From the NCBI GenBank assembly GCA_037957365.1, contig JARHVA010007805.1, forward strand, positions 470,001 to 534,000: a stretch of 64,000 nt of DNA, written 5' to 3'. Within the stretch, counting starts at the first letter, position 1. Each line of letters opens with the position of its first letter. Under the pieces are notes generated by a model. It did no database searches. It saw only the letters and a program-made list of their open reading frames with translations, and was not told where the DNA came from. The DNA is from Torreya grandis. Taxonomy: Eukaryota > Streptophyta > Pinopsida > Cupressales > Taxaceae. Shown here piece by piece: positions 35,640 through 48,278 of this stretch. A program made the position numbers and the translations under genes.

Positions 35640-37850
35640 TGATATAGGATTATAATTTTTGATTTTATGTAGAGTTTATGCATTAACTAAGATGTGATTT
35701 CAGTATTTTAGTTAGGTTCTTTGAGTCATTTCCCTTTATTTGAAGTTTATAAGGACTTGTGTGTAATTAACTATAGACTTGTTTGTAGTCAATTCATTAA
35801 AATATTCTTAGAATTATTAATTTTCCATTTCTCATCAAACTCTCTCCATATATGACTAAATCCTAATCCATTATGAAACTTATCATAAAGTGATGAAACT
35901 ATAGATAAGCACGTTTTGGTATTGAAAGCATTTGTATTTCCCATTTAATCAAAAAACATTCCTTCTACCTTACCATCCCTCTCTTTTGATGTTTATTTTT
36001 CAACAATTAATATGTCCCTCTCTTTAGAAATAGTGAAGTGAAGAAAATTAGAGTTAAAAAATTCAATATATTGTAATTGGTCTATTTATAAGTGTAGAAG
36101 TTATGTGAATCAGTGAGAAAATTGGTATTAGACCTCTGGTGGTAGCACTATAATCTCTTTTAGATTTATTCCAAGCATGTTATTTAATGCAAGTACATAC
36201 CTATAGTGCATACCTTTTATTATCTCAACAATGATCCTAAAATGAGAGGATTCAAGTCACCAATTTTTCTTGAGCTCACTCAATGCATCTAATCTAATAG
36301 GTGCAGATGACACTAAGATCATCCTGAACAACAAAGTTAAACATATAGAGGATAAAAAGGAATAAACAACAATGGTCAATATAATGTCACAAAAACATAA
36401 TTGGTTCATCTTAATTAATTCACCTAATAAATAATTTACATGATTACCTAAGCCTTAACCTTTACTCCTTAATAAACTTATGTAGTGTCATCTCTTATCT
36501 CTCCATCTACCCATAAAAGTAGATACAAGTCGACCTATACCAAAATTATATGATTCAAATGCTTATTGTGACTATCACTAATGTTTTGAAAATTCTACAA
36601 ATAGATGTTACAAATTGAATCATAAGATACAATACCTCATTGATATCGAATACATCACCTTTAATGATCCTCAAAATGATTTAGGGTCATAACCTAGAGA
36701 TATCAACACTAAAGGATATTAAAAAACCATTACTAGATTAAAACTCATGCTTTAAGATATTAATTTGTGATTTTCTATTGATTTTATGCATTAACTAGGA
36801 TGTGTTTCCACTATTTTAGTTAGGTTCTTAGATTTATTTCACTTTATTTGAAGTTTATAAGGATTTTTTTCCAATTAAATATAGACCTATTTATATTTCA
36901 CTCATTAAATGAATCTTATAATTAATCATTTGCCCTTTTTCCTTATACTCTCTCCTCATGTGACTAAATCCCAAGCCATCATGAAACTTAGCATACAATG
37001 GTACAACTATAGCTAGGCACGTTTTGGTCCTATAAGAATTTTTATTGACCCTTTAATCATATGAATTTATATCTTCCTTACCCTCCCTCTATTTTTATGT
37101 TTATTTGTGAACAATTTATCTTTCCCTGTATTTATAAATAATGAAGTGAAGCAAATTAGATCTCTAAAATTTTATAGTTTGTAATTGATTAGCTAGAAGT
37201 GTATAATTCTATGAGTTAGAGAGAAAATAGGTATTGTACCTCTAGTGGTAGCACTACATCTCTTGGATATCTATTCTAAGTATTATATTTAATGTAACCC
37301 CATACCTATAGCTCATGCCCTAGATTATCTCAATAACAATCCTAAAATGAGAGGATGTAATTTCCCCAATTTTTGCTAAGATTGCTTAATTCATCTAATC
37401 TAATAGGTGTAGTTAAGATTGAGATATTATCCCAAAAATAAGGTTAAACCTATAGAGGATCAAAAATAATAAATAACAAAAATCAATATAATGCCACAAT
37501 AACCTAATTGACTCATATTTTTCAATTCACCTAAGAAATAATTTACATGATTACCTGAGTCTCCAACTTGCTCCTTAAGAATCTTGTGGAGTGTCATCTC
37601 ATACCTGTCCATCTTCCCATAAAGGTTTATATGATTCAACCTATACTAAAATTATATGATGCAAATGCTTATTGTGACTATCACCAATGTTGGAATAATT
37701 CTAAAAATAAATGTTACAAATTAAATCACAAGATACATGTCTTCATTGATATCAAACAAATCACCTTTAATAATACTCCAAGGGATTTAGGGTCATAAAT
37801 TAGAGATCATCAACACTATAATATATTCAATAATCCATTATAGGATCATT
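35640..37850. repeat. 1.1-kb tandem duplication
   Basis: GCATTAACTAAGATGTG at 35680 recurs as GCATTAACTAGGATGTG at 36788, and TGTAATTGGTC at 36071 recurs as TGTAATTGATT at 37180; both offsets are 1108-1109 bp. Landmarks between them keep order (TAGTTAGGTTCTT, GCACGTTTTGGT, AAAATGAGAGGAT, CATCTAATCTAATAGGTG, ACATGATTACCT). Copies differ by many substitutions. Confidence 0.92.
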
Positions 37851-37854
37851 ATAC

Positions 37855-38205
37855 AAAAAACATCAGAAGTGTAAATGGATTATAATACACATCCTCCTTC
37901 ACCACATTATGGATACCCATTAAATGGGGTTATTTTCACACTTACACAAATATTACCTCGTATGGTTCAAAATCCTTATATTACATTTGATGATAATTAA
38001 ATTATGGATATTGACTTAGATCTTCACTCATTTTTTATTAGAGCACATATTGATCATTAGCCTATACATAGTGTTATGGTTTATAATGGTTTTCATGAGA
38101 ATGTATGTATCATGACATTACTTACACATTTGGAATAGCCACATTATGATTTATACACTTTGACCAAGATGGTCAAATCATTGGATGGGAAAGTATAATT
38201 CCTTT
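37855..38205 (+). pseudogene. Second copy of the gag-like N-terminal fragment (decayed)
   Basis: The plus strand reads PSPHYGYPLNGVIFTLTQIL and then NPYITFDD, closely matching LPQHYGHPLDGIISTLT at 32073. It continues with DIDLDLHSF and LTKMVKSLDGKV. It lies between the second full copy and the partial third copy of the 1.1-kb repeat. Function not recognised beyond the likeness to the 32-kb fragment. Confidence 0.4.
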
Positions 38206-38488
38206 ATGATATGAAATTAAATATGTTATAATTGGTCTAGATATAAGTGTATAAGTTTTATGAGTTAGTGAGAAAATTGGGATTGGACCTCTAGTGGTAG
38301 TATTACATCTATTGGATATATATTCCAAGTAGGATATTTAATGGAGTCACATACTTATAGTGCATGCCCTAGATTATCTTACTGGTAATCTTAAAATGAG
38401 AGGATACAAGTCCCCTAATTGCTTCTAAGCTTTCTCAGTGCATATAATCCAATAAGAGTAGCTGGGACCAAGATCATGACTTGAATAA
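38205..38488. repeat. Partial third copy of the 1.1-kb repeat
   Basis: From TATAATTGGTCTAGATATAA at 38226 to the GACCAAGATCATGA region at 38467 this follows 36071-36325 and 37180-37430 closely (GTGAGAAAATTGG, GACCTCTAGTGGTAG, AAAATGAGAGGATACAAG). Confidence 0.88.
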
Positions 38489-38490
38489 TA

Positions 38491-38760
38491 GTTGGTGCTA
38501 GAAGAAGGGGTCTGAGTATAATATTATTGCCCATATTTTACACTTTACCATCATGTTTCATGATTAGATATATATCAATATTTGGTGTTAAAATGAGGGC
38601 CATGAGTGTAATATGTTTTCCCATCCTTTATACTTTCAAATCTTATTGCATGCTTAAATGAAAAATAATAACTAGCACTAGAAGTAGGGCTCTGAATGGA
38701 ATATTATTTCCCATCCTTTATGTTTTCCTATCCTATCACATGCTTAAACATAGAAAAATA
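38491..38760. repeat. 90-bp tandem array, three copies
   Basis: GTTGGTGCTAGAAGAAGGGG at 38491, TTTGGTGTTAAAATGAGGGC at 38581 and ACTAGCACTAGAAGTAGGGC at 38671 are spaced exactly 90 bp, each followed by CTGAGT-like, TAATATTATTTCCCAT and a CTTTATACTTT-like segment. Confidence 0.9.
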
Positions 38761-39099
38761 GATATTTTTATAAGGAGGGCACCCATTCTCATTTTATATT
38801 TAATCTTTAATATATTACCACAATTATGAGTAACCTAGAGATTACTATGTAAATCACTAGATCTTGAGTTAGTCTTAGACAATTAATAATATCCCTGTTA
38901 TAATTTTATATGATAATTATAATCACTATATGGAGACCAAGACCTTTGGTGACACCTAATAGCTCATCCTCTTAATTTATCCCTAAAAAATCTCTACCTA
39001 TGGTTGTACTTATGGTGTGGCTACATGAGTCTGCTATCAACATTCCTAGAGTTATCCATGATTTACCAAAGAACCTAGAAAGATAACTCCCAGGATTCA
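38761..39099. other. No recognisable feature
   Basis: Short AT-rich stretch between the 90-bp array and a gypsy gag fragment. No frame or repeat that I can identify. Confidence 0.4.
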
Positions 39100-41017
39100 C
39101 ACTAGGTGTGGGGTATACCTCTAAGTAAAATATAACCTCACTAAAAACTAATATCAAGATTTTGAATGTCAAAAATGGAGATGTTGCCTAAAATATTTTT
39201 ATGTTCACTCTAATAGACATGATGTATGATTGGTTATTAAACTTGTCTAAAGGCTCTATCATAAGTTGGGATAAATTTAGTAACATGTTCCTTGCCCAGT
39301 TTGGAAAAGTCATCAATCCAAGTGTGTTATACCAAAAATTCACCTGCATTAAAATAGAACCCAATGAACCCATAATAAATTTCAATTCTAAGTTTTATAA
39401 GATGTATAACTAAATCATTTTGCTCTATAAACTAGATGCCTAGATATCCCTTGAAATATGCAAGAACACACTAGATCTTAGGACTGCTTTGTTCTTGTAA
39501 AGAGATCATTTAGTGGTAGACTTAACTATACCTTATGATGAGTCCATATAAATAGATATATAGTTGAATATTCAAGGTATGTTTACACCATCCATCCCAA
39601 ATCTACTACCAAGATGCCTACTTTGAACCCCCTCTTTACCACTATCTATAATATATCCATGCCACAACTTGTGCTAATGACTAACATACTTCATTTGAGA
39701 CATGTTGTTCCTAATAAATGCCTAGGCTTCCCTAGCCCAATAAATAATTAATTATCACATTAATATCAAAATCCAACACTAGTCCCCACTATGAACAACA
39801 TCCAAAATGCACCCCAACAATCCACTAGAATGAGTTGGATACTATACAATGCATGGTATAGAAACCTAGTAAAGACTTCATGGGCCTATAGAATAGGATG
39901 GAAATAATAGTGGTGAGAGTTAAAATATTAACTTCACCTACCATAGGTACAATCATCCACATAAATAATTTAACAACCATCTAGATCCCTCACCTAATAA
40001 GCTCCCTAAGATTAACATCTATGAGTTGGCCTTTCCTAATTAGTGTCATGTGCACAATATAACCCAACATGGTGATGTCACCTACATTAAATTATATAGT
40101 GCATTTAACATATTCCATAAAGAGATGGAAGAGTATGAGGTATTTCCAAACCACCCCAAGTCTACCACTCATATTAAGACCTCTAATACTTCAAGATCCT
40201 AAAGTAATGCCATGGTACTAGAGATATTAGACTTCCTCATACATGAATATAATGAACTAGAAGATGTCACTAATGAGGTGTAGGTTTTACAACAATTTCA
40301 AATGATTAAATATACTCTTAAGAACTAGACATAGTAGTAACACCTTACCAAATGAAACCATCCTAATAATGGTTCCACTCGTCTTGATCCAAGAATAAAG
40401 AATGACCCTCTACCCCTAAAAAAATTAATCCTAAGCCAACTAAAGATACCTAGCCTACTACTATAAAAACTAGGTATAACATGGTAAAGGACATGAATAA
40501 GATCAAGGAAAACATCACTTTACATGATTTTTCCTAGATACCTAAATAAATATATATCCTCCTAAATTACCTCATAGATAAACCAATTCACCCCAAACTA
40601 AAACATGTGCACAATAATGTGTTGATAGACAAGAATAAGCCTAAGGTCTTGTTATCAATTAGGAGTTCTACCTTTGTGAGGATGTGTGATAATTATAAAT
40701 CGTGTTTAAAAAATGGAATCTCTCCTAAGTGTGGGTGACTTTGAAAGGGATAAAATCCCCATATAGAGGGTTATTTCCCTTGATGCACTCACTAAAAGTG
40801 ATCCTAAACCTATTAACTACTAATTCCTGACTATGAAAAGGGTGAAACAATACTTCTCACATTGGAATTAAAATGAAAACTGAGACTAAAGGTAATGCAC
40901 TAATGTATATGACCACTTATTCTTCAAAATGACACTTTTAGGAAGGGAAGAAGCTTGCACACATTATCTTAACTTCAAATATGACTTCTAAAATAGTATT
41001 TCATGTAAAGGACTTGG
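39100..41017 (+). pseudogene. Gypsy gag and downstream region (decayed), interrupted by a LINE
   Basis: The 71-codon frame at 39201-39413 contains MMYDWLLNLSKGSIISWDKF, MFLAQFGKV and KFTCIKIEPNEPIINFNSKF, the Retrotrans_gag core ('W...L..GSI.SW..L...F...F', then 'L..I.Q...E.......RF'). Downstream to 41017 only scattered stop-filled pieces remain (for example MNKIKENITLHDFS near 40490). The LINE at 41037-43137 inserted into its end, and sequence after 43157 should be the continuation. It differs from the gag of the 17-31 kb family. Confidence 0.7.
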
Positions 41018-41036
41018 AAAACTCACTCTTTGTATG
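41018..41036 (+). repeat. Left 19-bp target-site duplication of the LINE
   Basis: AAAACTCACTCTTTGTATG, identical to 43138-43156. The leading A residues may belong to the LINE tail in the right copy, so the true duplication is 16-19 bp. Confidence 0.93.
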
Positions 41037-43137
41037 ATAATAGTCATGTGCTAGGGAGAGCCATTTGAATTTTGAATGATGCACTGGGGCACGCTGGGCG
41101 CGCTAGGCATGTTGGGTGTGCTGGAAGTACACCCAAAACTTGAATGTGTTGGGTGGAAAATAGAAGGCACCCTCTCTGAGGGGAGAAATGCAATTTTAAA
41201 GGTAAAAGGTAAATTGGTTGTGGAGAACCAGGTAGGAGGTTCTGACCCTGGAGGGACAGCAAAAGATGTATAAAAAACTGTTGGGTCAGAATTTTCTGCT
41301 AATGAAAATACTGGAGAACCTGTGAGTGGATTTGAACCTTTTTGTGGGATTAGTGTCTCCCAACTGGACTCTGTGTTGGGACAGGAGCCTAAAAAGGAGA
41401 AAGAGAATGTGCATTTAAATATAAAAAAATTCTCAAAAGTGTTGAAGGTAGAGTATTCAGAACAAAAGAAGTGGTCCTCTCTGTTTGGCAAGAAACCCAA
41501 TGGAAAGCTTCTTTTCCTATCGATGATTACTAAAACTTGTTGGGAGAAAGGTGAGATTCAAGTCTTTATTCTAGATCCTTTAATAGATTTTTTTGTGTCT
41601 TCTTTGGAATTCACTCTAGTGGGTAAATTTTTAGGGGCAAGACCAGATATAGAATCCCTTACTAAAATGGTTAAAAGGAAATGGGTTATTCGAGGAGAGG
41701 TAGAAATGGAACCAATGTTGAATGGCTTCTTCCTATTTAACTTCAACTGTAAGGAGGACATGAACATGGTTCTATGTGGAGGACCATGGTCTTTTGGCAA
41801 ATGTTCTCTAACTATTAAAAAATGGGAGCCTAATATGGATCTTTCAGATTCTTTTTTCTTAAACACTCCCATTTGGGTAAGACTTCCTGGCCTCCCTTTA
41901 GAGTTTTGGCATGAGGATATTTTTAAAGGTATAGCTAGTTCTTTTGGTGAACTTGTGGCATTGGATAATGCAACGGCTACCAGATCCAAACTTCAATGTG
42001 CCAGACTTTATGTTAAAGTGGCAGATTTGAATCATCTCCCAGAAAAAGTGGATATAATTTCCAAGCATGGAAAAAAAAATCAAAGTTTTTTATTTGAATA
42101 TCTGCCCAACTCTTGCTATGCATGAAAAAAATAGGGGCATTGGGTCAGAAATTGTCCTTACAAAAGAAAAAATTATCCTAGCAGTGTTTTGGATGAGAGA
42201 AAGACAAAGGTGCAGCACAAGAAAGTATGGAAACCCAAAGAAAATAATCAACAAGAACTAAAGAATAATGAAGATTCTAAAGTTCTTTATGCTGAGGCAG
42301 AGAAAGAGCTTTCTATTGAAGCTCCCAAAGCTCCATAATCTGAGGTGGATGAAGAGTTTGCTATTGAGGAAGATAAATCTAAGAAAGAAGGATATGGGCT
42401 GCAAATAGAAACCATAAATCTTGCACAAAGAATAGATGAGTTGATAGATGTATCAAAACAAATCGTTGTCTATCAAAATATTGAAGACCGATGGAGAGAT
42501 GTAGAGGACAAATCAGAGCTAGAGGAAGGAAAATTCTTAGCTGTAGCTGGAAATAAATTAGAGGAGGGAGATTCTCTTTTATCTCAGTCCAGGGAGATTT
42601 AGGCTGAGAATGATTTCCCTTTGACAGAGCTTACTGTAAATGATAATGGAGAAAACTTAAAGCGTTTTCTAAACCAAAGAAAAGGGCTGATAAAAAAGAC
42701 AATTACTAAGGGGGTAGAAACCAAAAGCAGTAAAAAAGACTAGAAAATGAAGGTGAAACATCCTGCTTCTTCTATGGATAAATCTGGAAAAGGAGATGAA
42801 TAGTATTTAAAGGTGAAACTAGATGTAGGCTCTCCAGATAGACCAAGAAGAAGATCAACTAAGAAAAATAGAGAGCTTGAAAGTATGCAGAATATTGCTG
42901 ATGGTAGGCAGGCAACTATTCTGGATTTTACCCCTAAAAATAGATAGAAAATCTTTATTTGGATTATTAGGGGGCTGAATATAAATTGGATAATGTTGTT
43001 GTCCTTGTATTACCTGATTTTGTTACTAATTTTTAGTAGGCTTAAGGATTGCTTATCCTGGTGCTTGTAATTTCTCTATCTTTTTAATCTGTTAAAGGGT
43101 TTTGGGGTCCCTTCAAAACCTATTTTTACCTTAATCT
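41037..43137 (+). mobile_element. Internally deleted L1-type LINE (ORF1 kept, ORF2 removed)
   Basis: The 2.1-kb insert lies between perfect 19-bp duplications. It holds a short 5' leader, a full-length ORF1 frame (41076-42947), the first few codons of ORF2 (IFIWIIRGLN at 42951-42980, usual 'SWNIRGLN') and then directly a LINE-like 3' end (GGGTTTTGGGGTCCCTTC, TTTTTACCTTAATC at 43096-43137) with a short A tail. Over 3 kb of ORF2 is absent. It is the least decayed element here: ORF1 has stops but no frameshift, and CpG is locally kept near 41090. Such a copy could only have moved using another LINE's ORF2 protein, if the deletion came before insertion. Confidence 0.9.
41076..42947 (+). pseudogene. 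LINE ORF1 protein (DUF4283 plus CCHC knuckle), in-frame stops
   Basis: One frame is open from ATG 41076 for about 624 codons, interrupted by about seven stops (41271, 42123, 42132, 42336, 42599 and two or three later) and no indel. Codons 83-350 (41322-42125) carry the DUF4283 domain: VGKFLGARPDIESLTKMVKR, GGPWSFGKCSLTIKKWEP and TPIWVRLPGLPLEFW are family landmarks. At 42114-42155 the pattern C-x2-[stop]-x4-H-x4-C is a CCHC zinc knuckle whose second Cys codon became TGA. A charged tail ends with RRRSTKKNRELESMQNIADG and RQATILDF, typical before ORF2. ORF1 proteins bind LINE RNA. The frame at 42345-42602 is part of this same protein. Confidence 0.9.
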
Positions 43138-43156
43138 AAAACTCACTCTTTGTATG
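43138..43156 (+). repeat. Right 19-bp target-site duplication of the LINE
   Basis: AAAACTCACTCTTTGTATG, identical to 41018-41036, directly after the LINE 3' end. Confidence 0.93.
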
Positions 43157-45530
43157 GAAGGAATGAAAAGGGTATTGAATTCACATCCAAACATAGATTA
43201 AGATTTATCTTAACACTTAGTATGACATTTAAAACTCCAATATACTATATGAAGGTAGAAAAACCAGATAATAATATAAGAAAACAAATGATTCACAATT
43301 CTATATCAATCATAATCATCATACACTTCACACAAAACTTGAAAATGGAGGAAAAAAGATTCTTGTTTATTCAAGAGGTGATTAAAAAAAATTGGTATCA
43401 TTTCATCTTATCTAGAGAAAAAAAATAATAATACAATTCTGGAAAAGAGAGTCAAATATAAACAATAGAATGGGTAGACAAAGCAACCCCAAAATAAGGA
43501 AGTCAAACTCAGTCTACAAACCCCTCAAGTGTTACATAGTGTTTCATATAATCTATCCTTTTCAAATATGTCCTCAGAGTGGAATAGAGGTAGAGTATAC
43601 TTGGTTGGATAATCTTTCAAAATTCTTCATCATTGATTCGTTAAGCTTCACCAATTTGAAGATGTATATATCCTTGCTTGAACACCCTATATACTATAGC
43701 TCATATGTCCTTTTTTGAATAATAGGTCACTTATTTAAAAATAAGACTTTAATTATTAATTAATGATCCATTTAAATATTCTCTTAAGTCATTCATGAGG
43801 TCTCTCCACATTAATTGGGTTGTTATAAGGCTCACTTATGCCAGTTTGATTTTGTCTCTTTACTAGGTGTAAGAAGGAAAGAAGGTCTTGTTATGAGTTT
43901 TTGAGACATTTTAAACCCTTGAATACTTGTTTAAATTAAAAATATAACTTATTATTTATTTATTATTTTTATGATATAAGTATCAACTTAAAATAAATCC
44001 TTTTGAAAAACTTATATGCATCAATTTGGTACTTTGATCACTTGAGCCCTTATTAAGCAAAGAGGTGTAGGAAAGGGAAAATTGGGTTTTACATTGAATC
44101 AAGAAAATTAAATACATATATAGATTCTAAACAAAAATTATAACATGAAAAAATTCACTTGGAGCCATCATACCCTCTAAAATATGTCATTTTGTTCCAT
44201 TTGCTTGTTTTTTCACTTATTTCTTGTAGCCCTAAAAATTGGTAAAGCTCCTTATCCATAAGAATTTATAGATCATATTTTAAAATTAAGCACATTTTTT
44301 GGACCCTTTATCCCCTTACATATCCATATCAAATTTAATGATCCAAATCTAGGTGGAAGTTTCTCTTTTTTGCCATTTCTCTCTCTAATAAAGCCTAATT
44401 AGGCCTCCTAGGCCTAGAAAGAGATTTGTTCCAAATGGACACCCACACATGTGAAACATAAAAAAAGTGTTGGATTAACTTTACCTATACTAATACCATT
44501 TTCCATGCCAAATTTTGAGTTATGGGGCTTTATTTAGATTGGCAAACCATGAAATGGCCATTAGTAAACATATATGCTTGTGTATGTTTGGGGGTAGTTT
44601 GAGATATTTTTCATGAAAATTTTAGGTTTTTATGATTTAATTTTAGTTGATGATACTTTTATAATTCTTACACAACTTAACCTTTGAGTTTTAAGTCTTT
44701 TATTTAACCTATAGGCATTCCCCATTGATTCTTGGCTTGCAAAACTGAGTTTTCTCACCTTCTAAGCTAGTGGCCAAATTACAAGGACTATATAACAAAT
44801 TGAGGGACATTTAGAAGATTTTGGATGGTTATTTAACCTATATAAAGTATAAATAAACCTATTTAAATTATTTTAGTCATTCCACTACCTATGCCCATAC
44901 AAACTAGCCTAAAATTACATATTTTACCCTATATTGTGTGGTGTTTACTTGCACATGTGAATAATCACCTAGTAGTGAATATAAGGAGAGTTTTGAGTGC
45001 CAATAGGGTCATTTTAAGGTCAAATTATTACATTTTAAGTAATAAATAATCATATATTATCCATGAAGTTAGTTGTAGGGTTTAAGGAGGGTTTAAAGAG
45101 TTTTATTTTCTTAAAAATGGTTCATAAATGATAGGGGTCCATTCCAAAAACCAATAACAATAATTTATATCAACATGACACATATAAAATATCCTGTGGT
45201 ATTGCATTCCCATGTATCTCCTTATGAAACATTTTAGCAAAAAAAATGTCCTTTTCGAGCCCCTTCTTAAGCAAAACAAGGTTATTTTCCTTCTAGTTAA
45301 TTGTTCATAAAGTTGCAAGACCAAATGGCTGAACCAATGTCATATTTTTTAAGAATGTGACCCTCCAACTCCTCTCATAAATTCAAGTTACCATACATCT
45401 CTTATGATAATTTATAATATATGCAAATCTACCTCTTGGTTTGGTGATTGTGTATGAAATGGCCGAGAAATAAAATTTTGGGTCTTAAGACCTCAAATCT
45501 CATTTTACTAAAAAACAAATATCCAAACAA
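43157..45530. other. Unassigned sequence between LINE and plus gypsy element
   Basis: Should be the continuation of the older gypsy relic split by the LINE, but I see no pol motif. The frames at 43150-43428 and 43470-43718 have no recognisable domain. From about 43900 to 45530 the sequence is non-coding and may include an LTR of the older element. Confidence 0.4.
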
Positions 45531-46505
45531 TGTAGACACCCAATTCTAGCCATAACTAAATTCTAACTAAAATTTAGACTGATTTTTACCAAACATTGTA
45601 AATTAAGCCTAGGAATCACTAAATGTCCCAATTTTGGTCATGCATCATTCATTAATACTCAGAATCCTATTGAGGCATCCCTATTTGAGATACTAGCTTG
45701 TATACAACAATAACCTCTCATAGATTCAACCTAATCACCTTGAGACATAAAAAATGTCAATTTGGCCTATGGACCCATTGAGTGGGGCACTTAATCAGAT
45801 CTTAAAAGAATAAAAAGGATAATCATAATTAATTAATTAATTAAATAAGATTAAATTATTCATTGAATATCTATTTACAATTAATGAATATCTAAAAATA
45901 GAAATTACAAAAATAAAAATAAAAATTCTTTTATCATTACTTTTATGAGTTGTTAAAATATCTTAAAATATCCCAACATATCTAATTTGAAAACTATGAC
46001 TAGTAACTAAAAGTCACAATTTCATGACAACTTTTATCTCAAGTGGAGTTAATCTCAACTCAACCTTAAATCAACTTTGGGTGAGATTTAATTCTTGAGG
46101 CTATAGATATAAATCCATAGCCATTGATGTTTAAGCTATATTGGTGTAATGTTATAATTCACACATATATGCAAGGAAGCCTTGCATGCAATGCTACCAT
46201 GTCAAATTCATGAGCCAAGCATCCAAACCAAAGTGCCAAGTAAAGGTGAAGCCAAAAAATCTCCATTGATGAATATTTATTGATGCACAAGCCAAGCAAT
46301 CCATTTTATAGGCCATTTGCAGCTCCAAGGAATGTAGAATAAGGTTTTATTTTATATTTTAGTTGTGTTTCATATGCATGATTGTTGCATATGCTCTCCC
46401 TAATGTCTAGGCAAGGGGTGTTAGTGTTTAGTGTGTTTATTTAGATTTAATTTTATTTTACTAACATAATACTAATCTCCCCTTTTGGATTCCTTTTTTA
46501 GATAA
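45531..46505 (+). repeat. 5' LTR of the plus gypsy element
   Basis: Starts TGTAGACACCCAATTCTAGC and follows 57043-58005 through the same landmarks (CCATAACTA, AACATTGTAAATTAA, GAGGCATCCCTATTTGAGAT, CTATGGACCCATTGAGTGGG, GATTAAATTATTCATTGAAT, AAGGTTTTATTTTATATTTT, GGTGTTAGTGTTTAGTGTGT). Similarity ends near GGATTCCTTTTTTAGA at 46505. The two LTRs differ at many sites, so the insertion is old. Confidence 0.87.
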
Positions 46506-48278
46506 TGGAACTCTTAGTGGGACTTTATTGTGCACCCCACATCTTCATCTTCTTCCCTCAATTCTTCTCTTCCCTTTTCTTTCATTAAAAAAAAAAAAAA
46601 GATATTAAAATAATTTTAATTTTTAATCAGTGTATTATTTTATTTTATTTTTTGATATATTATTCTAATTGGTTTCATCTTAATTCACTCTAAATTTCTT
46701 TGAAATATGATTTGTAGTTTAGAAGTTGACTGTTTTAGTAACTGACTATTTTTTTTGAATAAATGACTGTTAAATAATCATATTTTTTAATCCATAAATT
46801 ATTTTTTATGAAATTTTTATAGTTTGTGTGCATTTGTGTTATATACATTTCATATAAATTTCATTAAAATCTGACTAATATTTTTTTAGATATCAATATT
46901 TTACTAATTGTTCCTTTTATTTGTTAATTTTTGTTTTGGTTGTTTTCTAATTTCGTTTTAAGTTTGCAAATTTTTTTTGTATATATTCTAACTTGCAAGT
47001 ATTTGGTATTTTTGAGCTTTATAATATTTTTATTTTCCAATATTTCCCAAAAACAAAAAACATATATATATATATATATATAACCCCCTAACACTTTTTG
47101 TAGAACCCAAAGACCAAGAAAAGATGATTTTAAACACTCTACACTTGCAAAACTCACATTTGAATGTAGTGTTTTAAGAATATTTTACTTACGTCATTTT
47201 CATCTTTCAAGGTTTTCACACAACACAAAGTGGATAAACTTCATGACATATTTCATTTGGTGATATAAAAATTAACTCTCACTTTAGTTAAATACTCATA
47301 AGAGTTTTCATTTTTATTTTTGTTGATTGAGTGTTTTTTTGGCAAAACAAGTGTCAAATATATGCTCTCCCCCCATCCCCTTTAAAGAACTTAGGTGATC
47401 AAAAAAATTCACTCTTTGCATTTATGTATTTTGTCTAAAATCATGAAAGGGAAATCACTAAGGCCCTCCCCATAATTCGAATGATTTGGGTGACCCTAAA
47501 ATAACCCTAAAGTCCTTTCACTTTCTATGTTTTCATGTATTTTGGTTTATGGGTGGGAGTTTTCTTCTCCCTCACAATTTATTTAGGGGTACATTGACTT
47601 GGGGATTCATCTCCCATCATCGTAGTATCCCCACTCCATGGTGGGGTATATAAATTAAGGGTGACCTAAAGGGACACTTGTTTGAGTAGTTAAACAAGAT
47701 CTGTTAGTGGTACTTAGCCTCAGACCGTAGGGGTAACTTGAACATCATACTACACTAAGAAATTAATAGATGTATTTATTCTGAAAAGGACAAGAACTTT
47801 TCACAACAAGCCAGTTAATATGGATCTAAATTATGTGATTGCATATTTAGTTTTAATCACACTTGGGACCATTTATACATGTGAAACCTATAGTTTTAGG
47901 TAACTTCACTTTCCATGGACATACTATTGATGGAGGAAAAGTAACTTGAAGTTCCATGTTTCCATGCAAACTCTTTAGAGAAGAGGGGTCCTAAAAACCC
48001 TGATTTTCATGTGCTTTTATTTTTTGGATTAACAACTTAAAATTCTCTCAAGAGAAAGTATATAGATGTAATTTGAAAATATGATGCAACCTTGTCAGTT
48101 TTAGGATTTAGGATGTTATACTTAGGTGTTTTTATCATTTTGTCCTTTTTACTTATGTGGTCTTGAGTTAAAACTATTTATTTGTCATACCACGTCTAAA
48201 ATGAGTCTTTTTTGAAGAGGTGTTATGTCATCCATTTAAAATCACACATTTGACTTAGTTGTTTATCAAACATCTCTC

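Noticed and set aside
41051..41989. Minus-strand frames of 143 and 149 codons
   Set aside because: Shadows of the LINE ORF1 on the plus strand, which has recognisable DUF4283 motifs.
46583..46597. A15 run as the poly-A tail of a non-LTR insertion
   Set aside because: No target-site duplication or LINE/SINE body could be recognised on either side; it may be a simple A tract in the leader.
47640..47660. TATATAAA-like promoter of the plus gypsy element
   Set aside because: It lies outside the LTR as defined by the two LTR copies; without transcript data the match is too common in AT-rich DNA to call.
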